Origin: an uncultured Alphaproteobacteria bacterium
Lineage (GTDB): Bacteria > Pseudomonadota > Alphaproteobacteria > HIMB59 > GCA-002718135
Reading direction: 5' to 3'
Assembly: GCA_902614375.1 (NCBI GenBank)
Contig: CACMKZ010000007.1
Span: 22,334 to 86,333, forward strand
DNA: 64,000 nucleotides
Shown here: positions 54,580-64,000 of the stretch, piece after piece
Numbering within the stretch: the stretch's first letter is position 1
How the letters are laid out: each line of letters starts with the position of its first letter
Made by a program: the position numbers and the translations under genes
The notes under the pieces: generated by a model
The model's database searches: none
What the model was told of the DNA's origin: nothing
What the model saw: the letters and a program-made list of their open reading frames with translations, nothing else

Positions 54580-55197
54580 ATGACTTTTATCTTTTGGCTT
54601 CAATTTGCCTTAGTATGTATTGCTGGCGCTATGTCTCCTGGGCCTAGTTTGGCATTAATTATCAGAAACAGTGTTACAATTAATAGATATGCTGGCATTC
54701 TGACTTCTATTGGTCACGGGATTGGTATGGGGGTGTACGCAATTTTTGCAGTAACTGGACTAATAATTATTTTAACAACAAATGAAATACTATTTCAATT
54801 TATACAAATTATTGGAATTATATTTTTGTTATTTATAGGCTTCCAATTTCTTTTTAAAAAAAATCAAGAAATTGACCATATAAATAATAAAAAACATTTT
54901 AATTCATTCTTTCAGGGCTTTTCTATAGCAATTTTAAATCCTAAAATTCTCATATGGTTTTCTGCAGTATTTTCACAATTTGTAAAAATAGATGCATCTT
55001 TTTTTTCACACTCAATTCTTGTCATTACTGCATCTGTAATAGATGGCATTTGGTATGTTATAGTTTCAGTTGTAGCAACAAGTTACGGAATGGGCAATTT
55101 TTTTCAGAGAAGAAAAAAATTTATTCAAAAAACATCGGGAATAATTTTAGTTTTAATTGGTATACTTCTAATTATAGATTTCTTCCAAAACTCTTAA
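54580..55197 (+). CDS. LysE family exporter
   Basis: A 205-residue inner-membrane protein with six hydrophobic segments. The first helix ends in the family motif GAMSPGPSLALIIRNSV, and ILNPKILIWFSAVF marks the second conserved block. The family exports amino acids and related small molecules; the substrate is not known here. The ATG lies directly behind the pdxJ stop. The last 30 nt overlap the convergent dipeptidase gene. Confidence 0.87.
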   Translation: MTFIFWLQFALVCIAGAMSPGPSLALIIRNSVTINRYAGILTSIGHGIGMGVYAIFAVTGLIIILTTNEILFQFIQIIGIIFLLFIGFQFLFKKNQEIDHINNKKHFNSFFQGFSIAILNPKILIWFSAVFSQFVKIDASFFSHSILVITASVIDGIWYVIVSVVATSYGMGNFFQRRKKFIQKTSGIILVLIGILLIIDFFQNS

Positions 55198-56250
55198 GAT
55201 ATTTTTACCCATAATTTTTTCAATTTCAGTATTTTTATATCCTCTTTTTTCTAAACTTTCTTGAATAATCATGTGATCTAGACAATCATTCCATTTATTT
55301 GGCAAACAATCAAGACCATCATAATCACTGCCTATTCCAACATAATCAATACCTATTTGATTAATTACATACTCAATATGATCAACAAATATTTCAATAC
55401 TCGGACATATATTTGCTAATTTTTTTTGAAGAAAATGTTGTTTTGCGATCCATTGAGATGTTTTGTTTGAATATTTTCTTTCAATAGAATTTAATTCATC
55501 AATATATTTTTTTCTTTCTTTAGTTTCTCTTTCTTTAAAAGATTTATCAATAAAGAAAGGGTATGGATTAAGACCAATCAACCCTTTTACTTTTTTAATA
55601 GCTTCAATTTGATCATCTTTTAAATTACGAAAATGAGGACACAAATTATACACACTAGAATGCGAGGCTATAAAAGGTTTGGTACTTATTGATGCAATAT
55701 CCCAAAAACTTTTCTCTCCAATGTGCGAAACATCAACTAACACATTATTATCTTGGCAAATAGAAATAACTTCTTTCCCAAATTTGTTTAAACCATGACT
55801 TTTAAGTTTTGACAAATTGTATGTCTCATCATAATTTGATGAAACCCAATCCAAAGAATGATTCCAAGTCGGACCGAAATAGAAAAGACCCCTTTCAATA
55901 AAATGATATAAATTATTAATATCATTTTCTAAACCCTCTCCACCTTCCATTGAAATTGGAAGTATTAACTTATTTTTTTCTATTGCTTCATTAATGTCTG
56001 AGATTTTTTTGGGGATAACAATTTCTTCATGTGATGAAATTCTTTCAATCTCATCATACATTTTATCAGCTCTTTTAAAAAAATTTGGTTCTTTAGAATT
56101 GCTTGAGACCCAAATAATTAAAATTTCTAAATCAATCTCAGATTTTAATAACCTTGGTATATCCGTATGCCCGTGCGATGTAAGTTTAGTAACATCTTCA
56201 CCTTCGATAACTCTTTGCACAAGATCATTATGCAAGTCAGCTACAAACAT
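55168..56250 (-). CDS. Membrane-dipeptidase family metallopeptidase (M19)
   Basis: A 360-residue zinc peptidase with a TIM-barrel fold. Metal ligands are seen in ADLHNDL (His-x-Asp), ISMEGGEGL (bridging Glu), VDVSHIGEKSFWD and IASHSSVYNLCPHFRNL. No signal peptide is present. Relatives hydrolyse dipeptides, often with D-residues at the C-terminus. It overlaps the LysE gene by 30 nt. Confidence 0.9.
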   Translation of the reverse strand: MFVADLHNDLVQRVIEGEDVTKLTSHGHTDIPRLLKSEIDLEILIIWVSSNSKEPNFFKRADKMYDEIERISSHEEIVIPKKISDINEAIEKNKLILPISMEGGEGLENDINNLYHFIERGLFYFGPTWNHSLDWVSSNYDETYNLSKLKSHGLNKFGKEVISICQDNNVLVDVSHIGEKSFWDIASISTKPFIASHSSVYNLCPHFRNLKDDQIEAIKKVKGLIGLNPYPFFIDKSFKERETKERKKYIDELNSIERKYSNKTSQWIAKQHFLQKKLANICPSIEIFVDHIEYVINQIGIDYVGIGSDYDGLDCLPNKWNDCLDHMIIQESLEKRGYKNTEIEKIMGKNILRVLEEIYN

Positions 56251-56254
56251 TTAA

Positions 56255-56821
56255 TTATTTAATAATCTCCATTTTAATTATTTTATCTGGATCAGCAGGT
56301 GGTTCACCTCTTGTGATATTATCTACATATTCCATACCTTTGGTAACTTGAGCCCAAACAGTATATTGACCATCTAGAAAAGAGCAGTCATTAAAACAAA
56401 TAAAAAATTGACTATTAGCACTATTTGGATTTTGAGCTCTGGCCATTGACACTGCCCCTCTTCCATGATTCTCAGAAGAAAATTCTGCCTCAATATCCGG
56501 AAGTTTTGATCCACCTGTACCAGCTCTTGATAAATTAAAATCGTCATTAGTTGAATTTCCAAATTCTACATCTCCCGTCTGAGCCATAAAACCATCTATT
56601 ACTCTATGAAAAACGACTCCGTCATACTGACCTTCTTCAATAAGTTGCTTAATTTGTTTGACATGTTTTGGTGCTACATCTGGTTTTGTTTCTATTACAA
56701 CAACACCATCTTTAAGTGTCATATGTATAATATCTTTTTTTTCATCAGCCATTAAAATCTCTCCTTTTAAAAATATTGAGAAAATGAAGATGAAAATAAA
56801 TAGTTTTTTAAATTTAATCAT
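56255..56821 (-). CDS. Peptidyl-prolyl cis-trans isomerase, cyclophilin type
   Basis: A cyclophilin that speeds proline isomerisation in folding. The core motifs are VVFHRVIDGFMAQTGD, SMARAQNPNSANSQFFICF and FLDGQYTVWAQV, with the catalytic arginine in FHRV. The N-terminal 24 residues look like a signal peptide, so it is probably periplasmic. I used the ATG at 56821; the open frame begins seven codons earlier. The length is about 188 residues. Confidence 0.92.
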   Translation of the reverse strand: MIKFKKLFIFIFIFSIFLKGEILMADEKKDIIHMTLKDGVVVIETKPDVAPKHVKQIKQLIEEGQYDGVVFHRVIDGFMAQTGDVEFGNSTNDDFNLSRAGTGGSKLPDIEAEFSSENHGRGAVSMARAQNPNSANSQFFICFNDCSFLDGQYTVWAQVTKGMEYVDNITRGEPPADPDKIIKMEIIK

Positions 56822-56865
56822 ATTTGTTTTCTTTACCTTCACCCAAATTGTTTTATATATATGTA

Positions 56866-57330
56866 ATGCACATCTTTGAAGAAAATATCAAGAAATTAGA
56901 TTTAAATATTCCTGATATGCCAACACCCCTAGCTAATTACGTTCCTTATAAAGTTTCAGATAGTACTGTTTATGTATCGGGTCAAGGACCGGTAATAGAT
57001 GGAAAAATTCTATATAGTGGAAAAGTTGGTGTAGATATTTCTGAAGAAGATGGAATTAAAGCAGCTGAAATTTGCTGCATTAATATTATCGCAGCTCTAA
57101 AAACATCCATAAATGGTGATTGGGATAGATTAGACAGTTTTTTAAAACTGGGGGGTTTTGTTAATTGTAATGACAACTTTACTGATCAACCTAAAATTAT
57201 AAATGGAGCATCAGATTTATTAGTTAATATTTTTGGTGACAAGGGAAGACATGCGCGGTTCGCAGTTGGTTCAAATGCTCTTCCACTCAATATATCTGTT
57301 GAAATAGACGCAATAATTAAAATTAAATAA
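56866..57330 (+). CDS. RidA/YjgF family protein
   Basis: A 154-residue trimeric enamine/imine deaminase-like protein. The pattern is present: VYVSGQGPVIDGKILYSGKVG, GDWDRLDSFLKLGGFVNC and a C-terminal HARFAVGSNALPLNISVEIDA. In the last motif the arginine that binds the substrate carboxylate appears to be kept. I chose the ATG at 56866, since a longer frame would run into the promoter region shared with the cyclophilin gene. Confidence 0.88.
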   Translation: MHIFEENIKKLDLNIPDMPTPLANYVPYKVSDSTVYVSGQGPVIDGKILYSGKVGVDISEEDGIKAAEICCINIIAALKTSINGDWDRLDSFLKLGGFVNCNDNFTDQPKIINGASDLLVNIFGDKGRHARFAVGSNALPLNISVEIDAIIKIK

Positions 57331-57339
57331 ATACTCCAA

Positions 57340-58473
57340 ATGAGTGAACATTTTTTTTGCTCTTCGCTCAGTAACATCAAAAGTTCTGATTGGAACGAAT
57401 GTGTTGGTAATGATCATCCGTTTTTACAATATGAATTTCTTTATGCTTTAGAAAAAAGTAATAGTGCAAATACCAAAACAGGTTGGCAACCATATCATTA
57501 TATTGAACAAGAAAATGATAAAATTATCTCATTATGTCCACTTTACATAAAGAATCATTCTTTTGGAGAATATATTTTTGATCATTCTTGGGCTGATGCC
57601 TATCATCGATATGGAATAAACTATTATCCAAAACTTCAATCTGCAATTCCGTTTACACCCGTTACTGGTGATAGAATTGTTCTAAATAAGTCAGTTAAAG
57701 ATAAAAAGAAAAAACAAGTTCAAGTAATTAAGAATATCATAGAAGAAGCAAAAAAAATAAATGTTTCTTCTCTTCATTTTAATTTTGTCAATGATGCATC
57801 AAATTGGAATGAAATTGATAATATTATGGTTAGATCAGGAATACAATTTCATTGGAACAATAATGAATATAAAAATTTTAATGAATTCTTAAATGACTTA
57901 TCCTCAAGAAAAAGAAAAATTATTAGACGAGAAAGACAATGTATTGAAAATAATAATTTAACTGTAAAATTACTTAATGGAGATGATATTAAAGAAGAGC
58001 ATATAAATTTTTTTTACGATTGTTATTTAGATACTACAGGAAGAAAATGGGGCTCTACTTATTTAACTAAAGAATTTTTCTTTGAAATATTACATAATTT
58101 TAGAAACAAAATATTACTTGTAATGGCTTATCAAGAAGATAATATGATTGCCTCTGCAATCAATTTTCTAAGTAAAACTCATTTGTATGGACGATTATGG
58201 GGATCAAAATATGAAGTGCCATTTTTACATTTTGAACTTTGTTATTATCAAGCAATTGAATATGCAATTCAAAATAAAATTAAAATTGTAGAAGCAGGCG
58301 CTCAGGGTGAACATAAATTGCAAAGAGGTTATGCGCCTACAAAAACATGGAGTGCTCATTGGATAAAAGATCAAGAGTTTAGCAAAGCTATTCAAAATTT
58401 TCTTGATAATGAAAAACAGCTTATTGATAATCAAAAAGAAAAATTAGAAGATTATCTTCCTTTCAAAAATTAG
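57340..58473 (+). CDS. GNAT/FemAB-like acyltransferase (COG3146 type)
   Basis: A 377-residue protein of the family once named peptidoglycan biosynthesis/recognition. Landmarks are HPFLQYEFLYALEKS, FDHSWADAYHRYGINYYPKL and PFTPVTGDR in the first half, then RKRKIIRRER, FYDCYLDTTGRKWGSTYLTKEFF and GAQGEHKLQRGYAPTKTWSAHW in the second. The fold is a double GNAT domain. The acyl substrate is unknown. It starts 10 nt after the RidA gene and overlaps clpA by 4 nt. Confidence 0.85.
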   Translation: MSEHFFCSSLSNIKSSDWNECVGNDHPFLQYEFLYALEKSNSANTKTGWQPYHYIEQENDKIISLCPLYIKNHSFGEYIFDHSWADAYHRYGINYYPKLQSAIPFTPVTGDRIVLNKSVKDKKKKQVQVIKNIIEEAKKINVSSLHFNFVNDASNWNEIDNIMVRSGIQFHWNNNEYKNFNEFLNDLSSRKRKIIRRERQCIENNNLTVKLLNGDDIKEEHINFFYDCYLDTTGRKWGSTYLTKEFFFEILHNFRNKILLVMAYQEDNMIASAINFLSKTHLYGRLWGSKYEVPFLHFELCYYQAIEYAIQNKIKIVEAGAQGEHKLQRGYAPTKTWSAHWIKDQEFSKAIQNFLDNEKQLIDNQKEKLEDYLPFKN

Positions 58474-60743
58474 GCTAATTCTTTTTTTACTTCTTGTTTA
58501 TTAGAAAATTCAAAGTTAATTTTTTTATCTTTACATGTAATTTCAACATGACCACCTTTAGCAAGTTTACCAAAGATAAGTTCTTCAGCCATCGGTTTTT
58601 TAACTTTTTCTTGTATTACTCTACCTAATTCTCTAGCACCGTACACTTCATCATACCCTTCTTCAGCTAGGAACTCTTTTGCATCTTTATTAATCGATAA
58701 TGAAACACCTTTATCTTCGAGTTGTGCTTCAATTTCTATAATAAATTTATCTACTATCGAAAGTACAATATTTTTAGATAAATGATTAAAATGAATAATT
58801 GAGTCAATACGATTTCTAAATTCTGGTGAAAAAATTCTATTTATTGCATCACTACTATCATCGTTAGATCTTTTTGCATTAAAACCAATTTTGTTTTTAG
58901 ATACATCAATTGCACCAGCATTAGTTGTCATAATTAATATAACGTTTCTGAAATCTATCGTCTTACCATTATGATCGGTTAGTTTTCCATAATCCATTAC
59001 TTGTAAAAGAATGTTGAATAAATCATAGTGGGCTTTTTCAATTTCATCCAATAATAATACACAATGAGGATTTTGATCAACTCCATCAGTTAATAATCCA
59101 CCTTGGTCAAAACCTACGTAACCAGGAGGGGCTCCAATCAGTCTGCTCACTGTATGACGCTCCATATATTCTGACATATCAAATCTAAGCAGTTTAATTC
59201 CAAGTGTATTACTCAACTGTTTAGCTACCTCAGTCTTTCCAACTCCAGTAGGCCCAGAAAATAGATATGAGCCAATTGGCTTTCCATCTTCCCTTAGTCC
59301 TGCTCTTGCCAGCTTAATGGAAGATGATAATTCTTCGATGGCCTTGTCTTGACCAAAGACGAAATTTTTCAAATCTCTCTCTAAATTTTTTAAACTGTTC
59401 TTATCACTTTGATTAACAGATTTTGTTGGAATTCTTGCCATTAAAGCAACTACTGCTTCAATATCTTTAGAAAGAATAATTTTTTTTCTCTTTTCTTCTG
59501 GTAATAAATATTGAGATGCTCCTGCTTCATCGATAACATCAATAGCTTTATCTGGGAGCTTTCTATCACCTATATATTTATTCGATAACTCAACTGCGCT
59601 AATAATTGCTTCCGGTGAATATTTTATATTATGGTGTTCTTCATAGTAAGTTTTTAAACCCTCAAGAATTTTAACAGTCTCATCTTTTGATGGTTCCTTA
59701 ACATCAATTTTTTGGAATCTTCTTACTAATGCTCTATCTTTTTCAAAATAATTTTTAAATTCCTTATACGTTGTTGATCCAATACATTTAAGAGTACCAT
59801 TTCCTAGGGATGGTTTTAATAAATTACTTGCATCCATTGATCCCCCACTCGTTGCTCCTGCACCAATAACCGTGTGGATTTCATCGATAAATAGAACCGC
59901 TTTGTCTTTCTTTTGTAATTCTTTAAGAACAGCTTTTAATCTTTCTTCAAAGTCACCTCTGTATCTTGTACCTGCAAGTAGAGCGCCCATATCCAGTGAA
60001 TATATAATTGCGTCCTCCATAATTTTAGGTACTTTTTTTTCTGTAATTCTTTTTGCCAATCCTTCAGCGATTGCTGTTTTCCCCACACCAGGGTCTCCAA
60101 CAAATAAAGGATTATTTTTTTGTCTTCTGCATAAAATTTGAATTGTTCTATCTAGCTCTTTGCTTCTTCCGATTAGCTTATCAATTTTACCATCTTTTGA
60201 TTTTTCATTTAAATTAATACAAAACTGACCTAAAGCACTTTTCGGTTTTTGTTGTTCATTATTGTCATTTGTTTGACTATCTACAAATTCTTCATTTTCA
60301 AAACTTTCATTACTTTTAGAAATACCGTGTGAAATATATTGCACAGCATCTAATCTGCTCATATTTTGTTGATGAAGAAAATATACTGCATGACTTTCTT
60401 TCTCAGAAAATAAAGCTACAATCATGTTAGCTCCTGTAACACTCTCTCTTCCACTCGATTGGACGTGAATAGCAGCTCTTTGTAAAACTCTTTGAAAACC
60501 ATTTGTTAATTTTGGCTCTCCAGTAAAGTTCTCTTTAAGATTTTCTAAATCATTAATAATAAATTTCTCAACACTTTCTTTTAAATTTGAAATATCTACT
60601 GCGCACGCCTTAAGAACACTAATTGCATCTTGGTCTTCCAAAAGAGAAAATAATAAATGCTCTAGAGTTACATACTCATGCTTATATGTAGTCGCTAGTT
60701 GATATGCTTCTCTTAATGTTTTTTCTAAATTTTGTGACAGCAT
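58470..60743 (-). CDS. clpA: ATP-dependent Clp protease ATP-binding subunit ClpA
   Basis: A double-AAA+ unfoldase partner of ClpP, 757 residues. An N-terminal Clp repeat domain (LREAYQLATTYKHEYVTLEHLL) is followed by Walker A sites GDPGVGKTAIAEG and GPTGVGKTEVAKQ with pore loop GTRYRGDFEERL. I chose the ATG at 60743 that shares a base with the clpS stop (TAATG); the open frame could start seven codons earlier. There is no ClpB-type coiled-coil middle domain, which confirms ClpA. Confidence 0.96.
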   Translation of the reverse strand: MLSQNLEKTLREAYQLATTYKHEYVTLEHLLFSLLEDQDAISVLKACAVDISNLKESVEKFIINDLENLKENFTGEPKLTNGFQRVLQRAAIHVQSSGRESVTGANMIVALFSEKESHAVYFLHQQNMSRLDAVQYISHGISKSNESFENEEFVDSQTNDNNEQQKPKSALGQFCINLNEKSKDGKIDKLIGRSKELDRTIQILCRRQKNNPLFVGDPGVGKTAIAEGLAKRITEKKVPKIMEDAIIYSLDMGALLAGTRYRGDFEERLKAVLKELQKKDKAVLFIDEIHTVIGAGATSGGSMDASNLLKPSLGNGTLKCIGSTTYKEFKNYFEKDRALVRRFQKIDVKEPSKDETVKILEGLKTYYEEHHNIKYSPEAIISAVELSNKYIGDRKLPDKAIDVIDEAGASQYLLPEEKRKKIILSKDIEAVVALMARIPTKSVNQSDKNSLKNLERDLKNFVFGQDKAIEELSSSIKLARAGLREDGKPIGSYLFSGPTGVGKTEVAKQLSNTLGIKLLRFDMSEYMERHTVSRLIGAPPGYVGFDQGGLLTDGVDQNPHCVLLLDEIEKAHYDLFNILLQVMDYGKLTDHNGKTIDFRNVILIMTTNAGAIDVSKNKIGFNAKRSNDDSSDAINRIFSPEFRNRIDSIIHFNHLSKNIVLSIVDKFIIEIEAQLEDKGVSLSINKDAKEFLAEEGYDEVYGARELGRVIQEKVKKPMAEELIFGKLAKGGHVEITCKDKKINFEFSNKQEVKKELA

Positions 60744-61081
60744 TAACTTTTTTCCATTGTGCATTGTAAAGGATGTTCATTTTTTTTTGCCATATCCATT
60801 ACTGATTTACATTTTGACTCAGCCACTTCATAAGTAAATGTTCCACAAACACCAATACCATTTTTGTGAACATGAAGCATGATTTGTGTAGCCTCCTCTT
60901 GTTTTTTATTAAATATTTTTTCTAATACCATAACAACAAACTCCATAGGAGTATAGTCATCATTTAAAAGCAGAACATTGTACATGGATGGTTTTTTTGT
61001 CTTAGGCTTTGTATCTAATAAAAGGCCTCTTTGAAAATCTTCCTTATTATTATTGTTATTATTTTGATCTTCATTTGCCAT
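60743..61081 (-). CDS. clpS: ATP-dependent Clp protease adaptor ClpS
   Basis: An N-end rule adaptor that delivers substrates with destabilising N-termini to ClpA. The 112-residue protein has the binding-pocket sequence [18 protein letters not shown] and the conserved [19 protein letters not shown]. The first 20 residues are asparagine-rich and disordered. It is translationally coupled to clpA. Confidence 0.95.
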   Translation of the reverse strand: MANEDQNNNNNNKEDFQRGLLLDTKPKTKKPSMYNVLLLNDDYTPMEFVVMVLEKIFNKKQEEATQIMLHVHKNGIGVCGTFTYEVAESKCKSVMDMAKKNEHPLQCTMEKS

Positions 61082-61164
61082 ATTCCTTAAATAATATGTT
61101 TTAGAATATTTTAAAGTATTTTTCTGTTTGAAAGCATCGAAAATCTTATGTTAATCAAGAAAAA

Positions 61165-62277
61165 ATGAAAAAAAATTTATTATTAATCATAATTTTAAAT
61201 AGCTTTTTAATATTAGGTTTTTCATCAAATCTTTTTGCTAAAAAAGCAGCAATCGTTATTGATTTTGACACAGAAGAAGTACTATTCGAAGTCAACGCTG
61301 ATACGAGGAATTATCCAGCATCCTTAACAAAAATAATGACTCTCTACATAGTGTTTGATTATATTAATAAAGGAAAGCTTAGTTATGATAGTCAATTAAG
61401 TGTATCAAATATTGCTGCTTCAAGATCACCAAGCAAACTTTATTTAGAAGCAGGATCAAGTATAAAAGTTAGAGATGCAATTAATGCACTTATAATTAAA
61501 TCAGCAAATGATGTAGCAACTGTAGTTTCTGAAAATATATCAGGCAGTGAAAAAGAGTTCGCTAAACTTATGACACGCTATGCAAAAAATTTAGGCATGA
61601 ATAATACAACATTTAAAAATGCGTCAGGTCTTCCCAATAGAGCGCAATTAACAACTGCAAGAGATATAGCAAAACTTTCACATGCACTAATTTCAAATTT
61701 TCCAGAAGAATATAAATTGTTTAGCAAAACGAAATTTACTTATAAGGGTAAGACTTACAAAACGCATAATAAATTAATGTTAAGCTACGATGGCGCTGAT
61801 GGAATTAAAACTGGATATATAAAAGCATCTGGTTTTCAGTTAGCTTTTTCTGCTGTTAGAGATGATAAGAGATTAATAGGAATTATTTTTGGAGGTGATA
61901 CAGGAAGCCAACGAAACAAATCTTTAAAAATAATAATGGATAAAGAATTTGCTGAATTAAATATTAAGACAAAAAGTAGTAATAAAAAAATAGTTAAAAA
62001 AGACGAGACTGCAAACCAAAAAATTGAAAAGAAAAAAAATGCTTATTCCATTGTTGTTGGAACATTTAAGTATAGAAATAATGCAGAAAAACAAATCAAA
62101 TTAATTAAAAGTAAATATCCAGTTTCTACTAAAGATAAAATTTCAAATGTTGTGCTGATAAAAGTTAGCGGTAAACAACTTTATGAATCTAGATTTGAAA
62201 ATTTTTCTAAAAAAGAAGCGTATACAGCCTGTAAAAGACTGAAAAAATATAATCGTGATTGTTTTGTTAGACTGTAA
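61165..62277 (+). CDS. D-alanyl-D-alanine carboxypeptidase with SPOR domain
   Basis: A periplasmic penicillin-binding protein of the DacA/PBP5 type, 370 residues. A signal peptide covers residues 1-25 (ending NLFAKKA). The catalytic SxxK is in PASLTKIMTL, the second motif in IKSANDVATVV and the KTG box in DGIKTGYIKASG. The C-terminus (NAYSIVVGTFKYRNNAEKQI onward) is a SPOR peptidoglycan-binding domain, which would target it to the division site. The last 11 nt overlap the convergent phosphomutase gene. Confidence 0.92.
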   Translation: MKKNLLLIIILNSFLILGFSSNLFAKKAAIVIDFDTEEVLFEVNADTRNYPASLTKIMTLYIVFDYINKGKLSYDSQLSVSNIAASRSPSKLYLEAGSSIKVRDAINALIIKSANDVATVVSENISGSEKEFAKLMTRYAKNLGMNNTTFKNASGLPNRAQLTTARDIAKLSHALISNFPEEYKLFSKTKFTYKGKTYKTHNKLMLSYDGADGIKTGYIKASGFQLAFSAVRDDKRLIGIIFGGDTGSQRNKSLKIIMDKEFAELNIKTKSSNKKIVKKDETANQKIEKKKNAYSIVVGTFKYRNNAEKQIKLIKSKYPVSTKDKISNVVLIKVSGKQLYESRFENFSKKEAYTACKRLKKYNRDCFVRL

Positions 62278-63682
62278 ACTTATAATTTACACCACTTAAA
62301 GATAACTGATTTTCGATAATTGCAATCAAAGACTTAAGGCCTTCTTGAGAAGTAGACTCTGCTCTACAAGTTAGTTGGTTTTGGGTATTACTAGCTCTCA
62401 TTAGAAACCATCCATCATCATTTTCAACTCTTATACCGTCAATATCTATTATTTTACCTTCTGTATTTTTTATTCTTTCTTTTATTTCTTCAATAATTAA
62501 AAATTTTTTTGTTTCATCTACATCAAACCTTGTTTCAGGGGTTGAATAAGTTTTTGGATATATATTAATTAACTCATTCAAAGATTTTTCTTGATTACAT
62601 AATATTCGTAATAAGCGTAACGCAACATACAGTGCATCATCGTAACCATAAAAATCATCTGCATAACATACATGACCACTCATTTCTCCTGATAAAGGCG
62701 ATTTTAATTCTTTCATTTTTTCTTTTATTGGAGAGTGACCGGTTTTGGACATAATAGGATCACAATTAAGTTTTTTTGCTTCATCAAAAAAAACTTTACT
62801 GCATTTAACATCCATAATTATTTTTGGGTTATCGTATAAGTTAGCAATTTCAGTGCATAGTAATAACATGTACTGATCCGCCCAAACTAAATTGCCTAAG
62901 TTGTCTACAACACCTAAACGATCTCCATCTCCATCAAAAGCCAGACCTATGTCACATTTGTTATCTTTGACTGACTTTATTAATTGCTCCATATTTTTTG
63001 GAACAGTTGGATCTGGGTGATGATTAGGGAAATTTCCATCAACTTCTTCATTAATTAATATATTTTCAGAATTATTTAAATTGTTTGTAACTTCCTTAAT
63101 GACAGCTCCCATCGCACCATTACCAATATCCCAAGCAATTTTTATTTTTTTATTGAGATTAATATTTTGTAATAATCTTTCGTTATAATCTTTTTTAATA
63201 TCTTCATTAATAATTTCACCTTGGACTAATTTTAAATCATTTTGATCAATTAATTTTTGAAGGCTTTGAATGTCTTCGGCATAAAAAGAATGCTTATTTA
63301 AAACCATTTTAAAGCCATTGTATTCTGATGGATTATGAGAACCTGTAACCATTATAGCTGCGTCTGCATTAAGATGGTAATGAGCAAAGTAAGTCATAGG
63401 TGTAGGCCCCATACCAATATTAATTACCTTAGCGCCTGAATCTTTTAAACCTTGACATAGTGCTTTATGTAAATCTGGTGATGTTAATCTCCCATCGTAG
63501 CCTGTAGCAATTATATTAGATTTTAAGCGATTAATTACCGTGTATGCAAATGTTCTTCCAATAGTATAGGCGGTGTTTTGATTAATATTATTACCAACCA
63601 CACCTCGGATATCATACTCTCTTAAAACCTCTTTATCAAAATTCTCAATTTCCAATTTATTTACCTGTTCCATAGTATTCAT
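62267..63682 (-). CDS. Phosphomannomutase/phosphoglucomutase
   Basis: A 471-residue alpha-D-phosphohexomutase. The phosphoserine loop is MVTGSHNPSEYNGFKM, the metal loop FDGDGDRLGVVD, the sugar-specificity loop GEMSGHVCYADD and the phosphate-binding loop RASNTQNQLTCRAES. Dual phosphomannomutase/phosphoglucomutase (AlgC-like) is the best reading. The ATG at 63682 overlaps the dehydrogenase 3' end by 26 nt; a second ATG at 63673 is possible. It feeds nucleotide-sugar synthesis for envelope polysaccharide. Confidence 0.92.
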   Translation of the reverse strand: MNTMEQVNKLEIENFDKEVLREYDIRGVVGNNINQNTAYTIGRTFAYTVINRLKSNIIATGYDGRLTSPDLHKALCQGLKDSGAKVINIGMGPTPMTYFAHYHLNADAAIMVTGSHNPSEYNGFKMVLNKHSFYAEDIQSLQKLIDQNDLKLVQGEIINEDIKKDYNERLLQNINLNKKIKIAWDIGNGAMGAVIKEVTNNLNNSENILINEEVDGNFPNHHPDPTVPKNMEQLIKSVKDNKCDIGLAFDGDGDRLGVVDNLGNLVWADQYMLLLCTEIANLYDNPKIIMDVKCSKVFFDEAKKLNCDPIMSKTGHSPIKEKMKELKSPLSGEMSGHVCYADDFYGYDDALYVALRLLRILCNQEKSLNELINIYPKTYSTPETRFDVDETKKFLIIEEIKERIKNTEGKIIDIDGIRVENDDGWFLMRASNTQNQLTCRAESTSQEGLKSLIAIIENQLSLSGVNYKFTV

Positions 63683-64000
63683 ATCCCATGTCTTTTAAAT
63701 CTTTTGGAATATAAATGTTTCTTAAATCGAAAATTATTTTGTCTTTTAATAATTTAGATATTTTCTCAAAATTTAATGCTCTGAATTCGTTCCATTCTGT
63801 TCCAATAATGATTGCAGAGGATCCCTCACAAGCTTCGTAAGCAGAATTAAATAAAACAAGATTAGAATTTTCTTTTTTAACATTGCCCATAGCCTCAGGA
63901 TCATAACATTGTATTTTAAATCCTTGTTCAAAAAGTAATGATGCAATTTTCATCGATGTAGAATCTCTTATATCATCTGTATTAGGTTTAAAACTTAAAC
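63657..64000 (-). CDS. UDP-glucose/GDP-mannose dehydrogenase family, C-terminal part (cut by window edge)
   Basis: The last 114 residues of a nucleotide-sugar 6-dehydrogenase. The visible frame begins LSFKPNTDDIRDSTSMKIAS, which is the conserved hinge before the UDP-binding domain, and ends WNEFRALNFEKISKLL and IFDLRNIY. The frame stays open to the right edge. UDP-glucose 6-dehydrogenase is most likely. The downstream phosphohexomutase overlaps it and would supply its sugar phosphate precursor. Confidence 0.88.
   Translation of the reverse strand, partial: LSFKPNTDDIRDSTSMKIASLLFEQGFKIQCYDPEAMGNVKKENSNLVLFNSAYEACEGSSAIIIGTEWNEFRALNFEKISKLLKDKIIFDLRNIYIPKDLKDMGYEYYGTGK

Overview
The window is chromosomal DNA of a very AT-rich (by eye about 30% GC), tightly packed, free-living alphaproteobacterium. 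Four things point there: the tig-clpP-clpX-lon-hupB order, the nuoABCDEFG block, the murA/hisG/hisD/infA/yacG/tRNA-Phe neighbourhood, and the glnB-glnA pair. The low GC, tiny intergenic gaps and at least six convergent gene pairs that overlap at their 3' ends suggest a streamlined marine planktonic lineage. A relative of SAR11 or of the AEGEAN-169/HIMB59 type is a guess, not shown. A PII gene is present, which argues against a typical Pelagibacter. I see no phage, insertion sequence, CRISPR array or rRNA.

Layout. 1-5163 (-): respiratory complex I genes nuoA-nuoG, with nuoG running off the left edge. 5265-11755 (-): four tRNA genes (Asp, Val, Leu, His) around HU and the protein quality-control set lon, clpX, clpP, tig. 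11808-18485 (+): aminotransferase and PII, then a tandem pair of glutamine (glnA-type) riboswitches in front of glnA, then parE and glpK. 18469-23105: glutamine amidotransferase, inosose dehydratase, a c'-type cytochrome, two amino-acid ABC permeases and a glycosyltransferase. 23320-27386 (-): tRNA-Phe, yacG, infA, hisD, hisG, murA and two small proteins. 27391-29009: a divergent manganese pair, a MntX-like transporter and MntR, sharing a dyad operator.

29175-44623 (-) is the most unusual part. One apparent operon starts with a sugar-type solute-binding protein and two CUT1 permeases. Four consecutive paralogous proteins of about 720 residues follow, each an ADP-ribosylglycohydrolase-fold domain fused to C-terminal beta-sandwich domains. 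An aldo/keto reductase, an MFS transporter, a Nit2-like amidase and a methyltransferase close the operon. None of the four large proteins has a signal peptide, so the substrate is probably imported whole and cut in the cytoplasm. I infer an uncharacterised glycoside or glycoconjugate utilisation system. A divergent HpcH/HpaI aldolase sits next to it.

45708-64000 holds mixed single genes: an ABC-F ATPase, several glutathione-related proteins, a strongly translated pair of unknown paralogues, an unusual tRNA-Thr with a DUF4174 gene 6 nt behind it, pdxJ, a LysE exporter, a dipeptidase, a cyclophilin, RidA, an acyltransferase-like protein, clpS-clpA, a DacA-type carboxypeptidase with a SPOR domain, a phosphohexomutase, and the 3' part of a UDP-sugar dehydrogenase gene cut by the right edge.

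The nitrogen genes form a coherent story: tandem glutamine riboswitches, a PII with an altered T-loop and a GlnA whose adenylylation motif is degraded suggest that RNA-level glutamine sensing has replaced part of the usual GlnD/GlnE control. All functional calls come from reading motifs; no database search was run.
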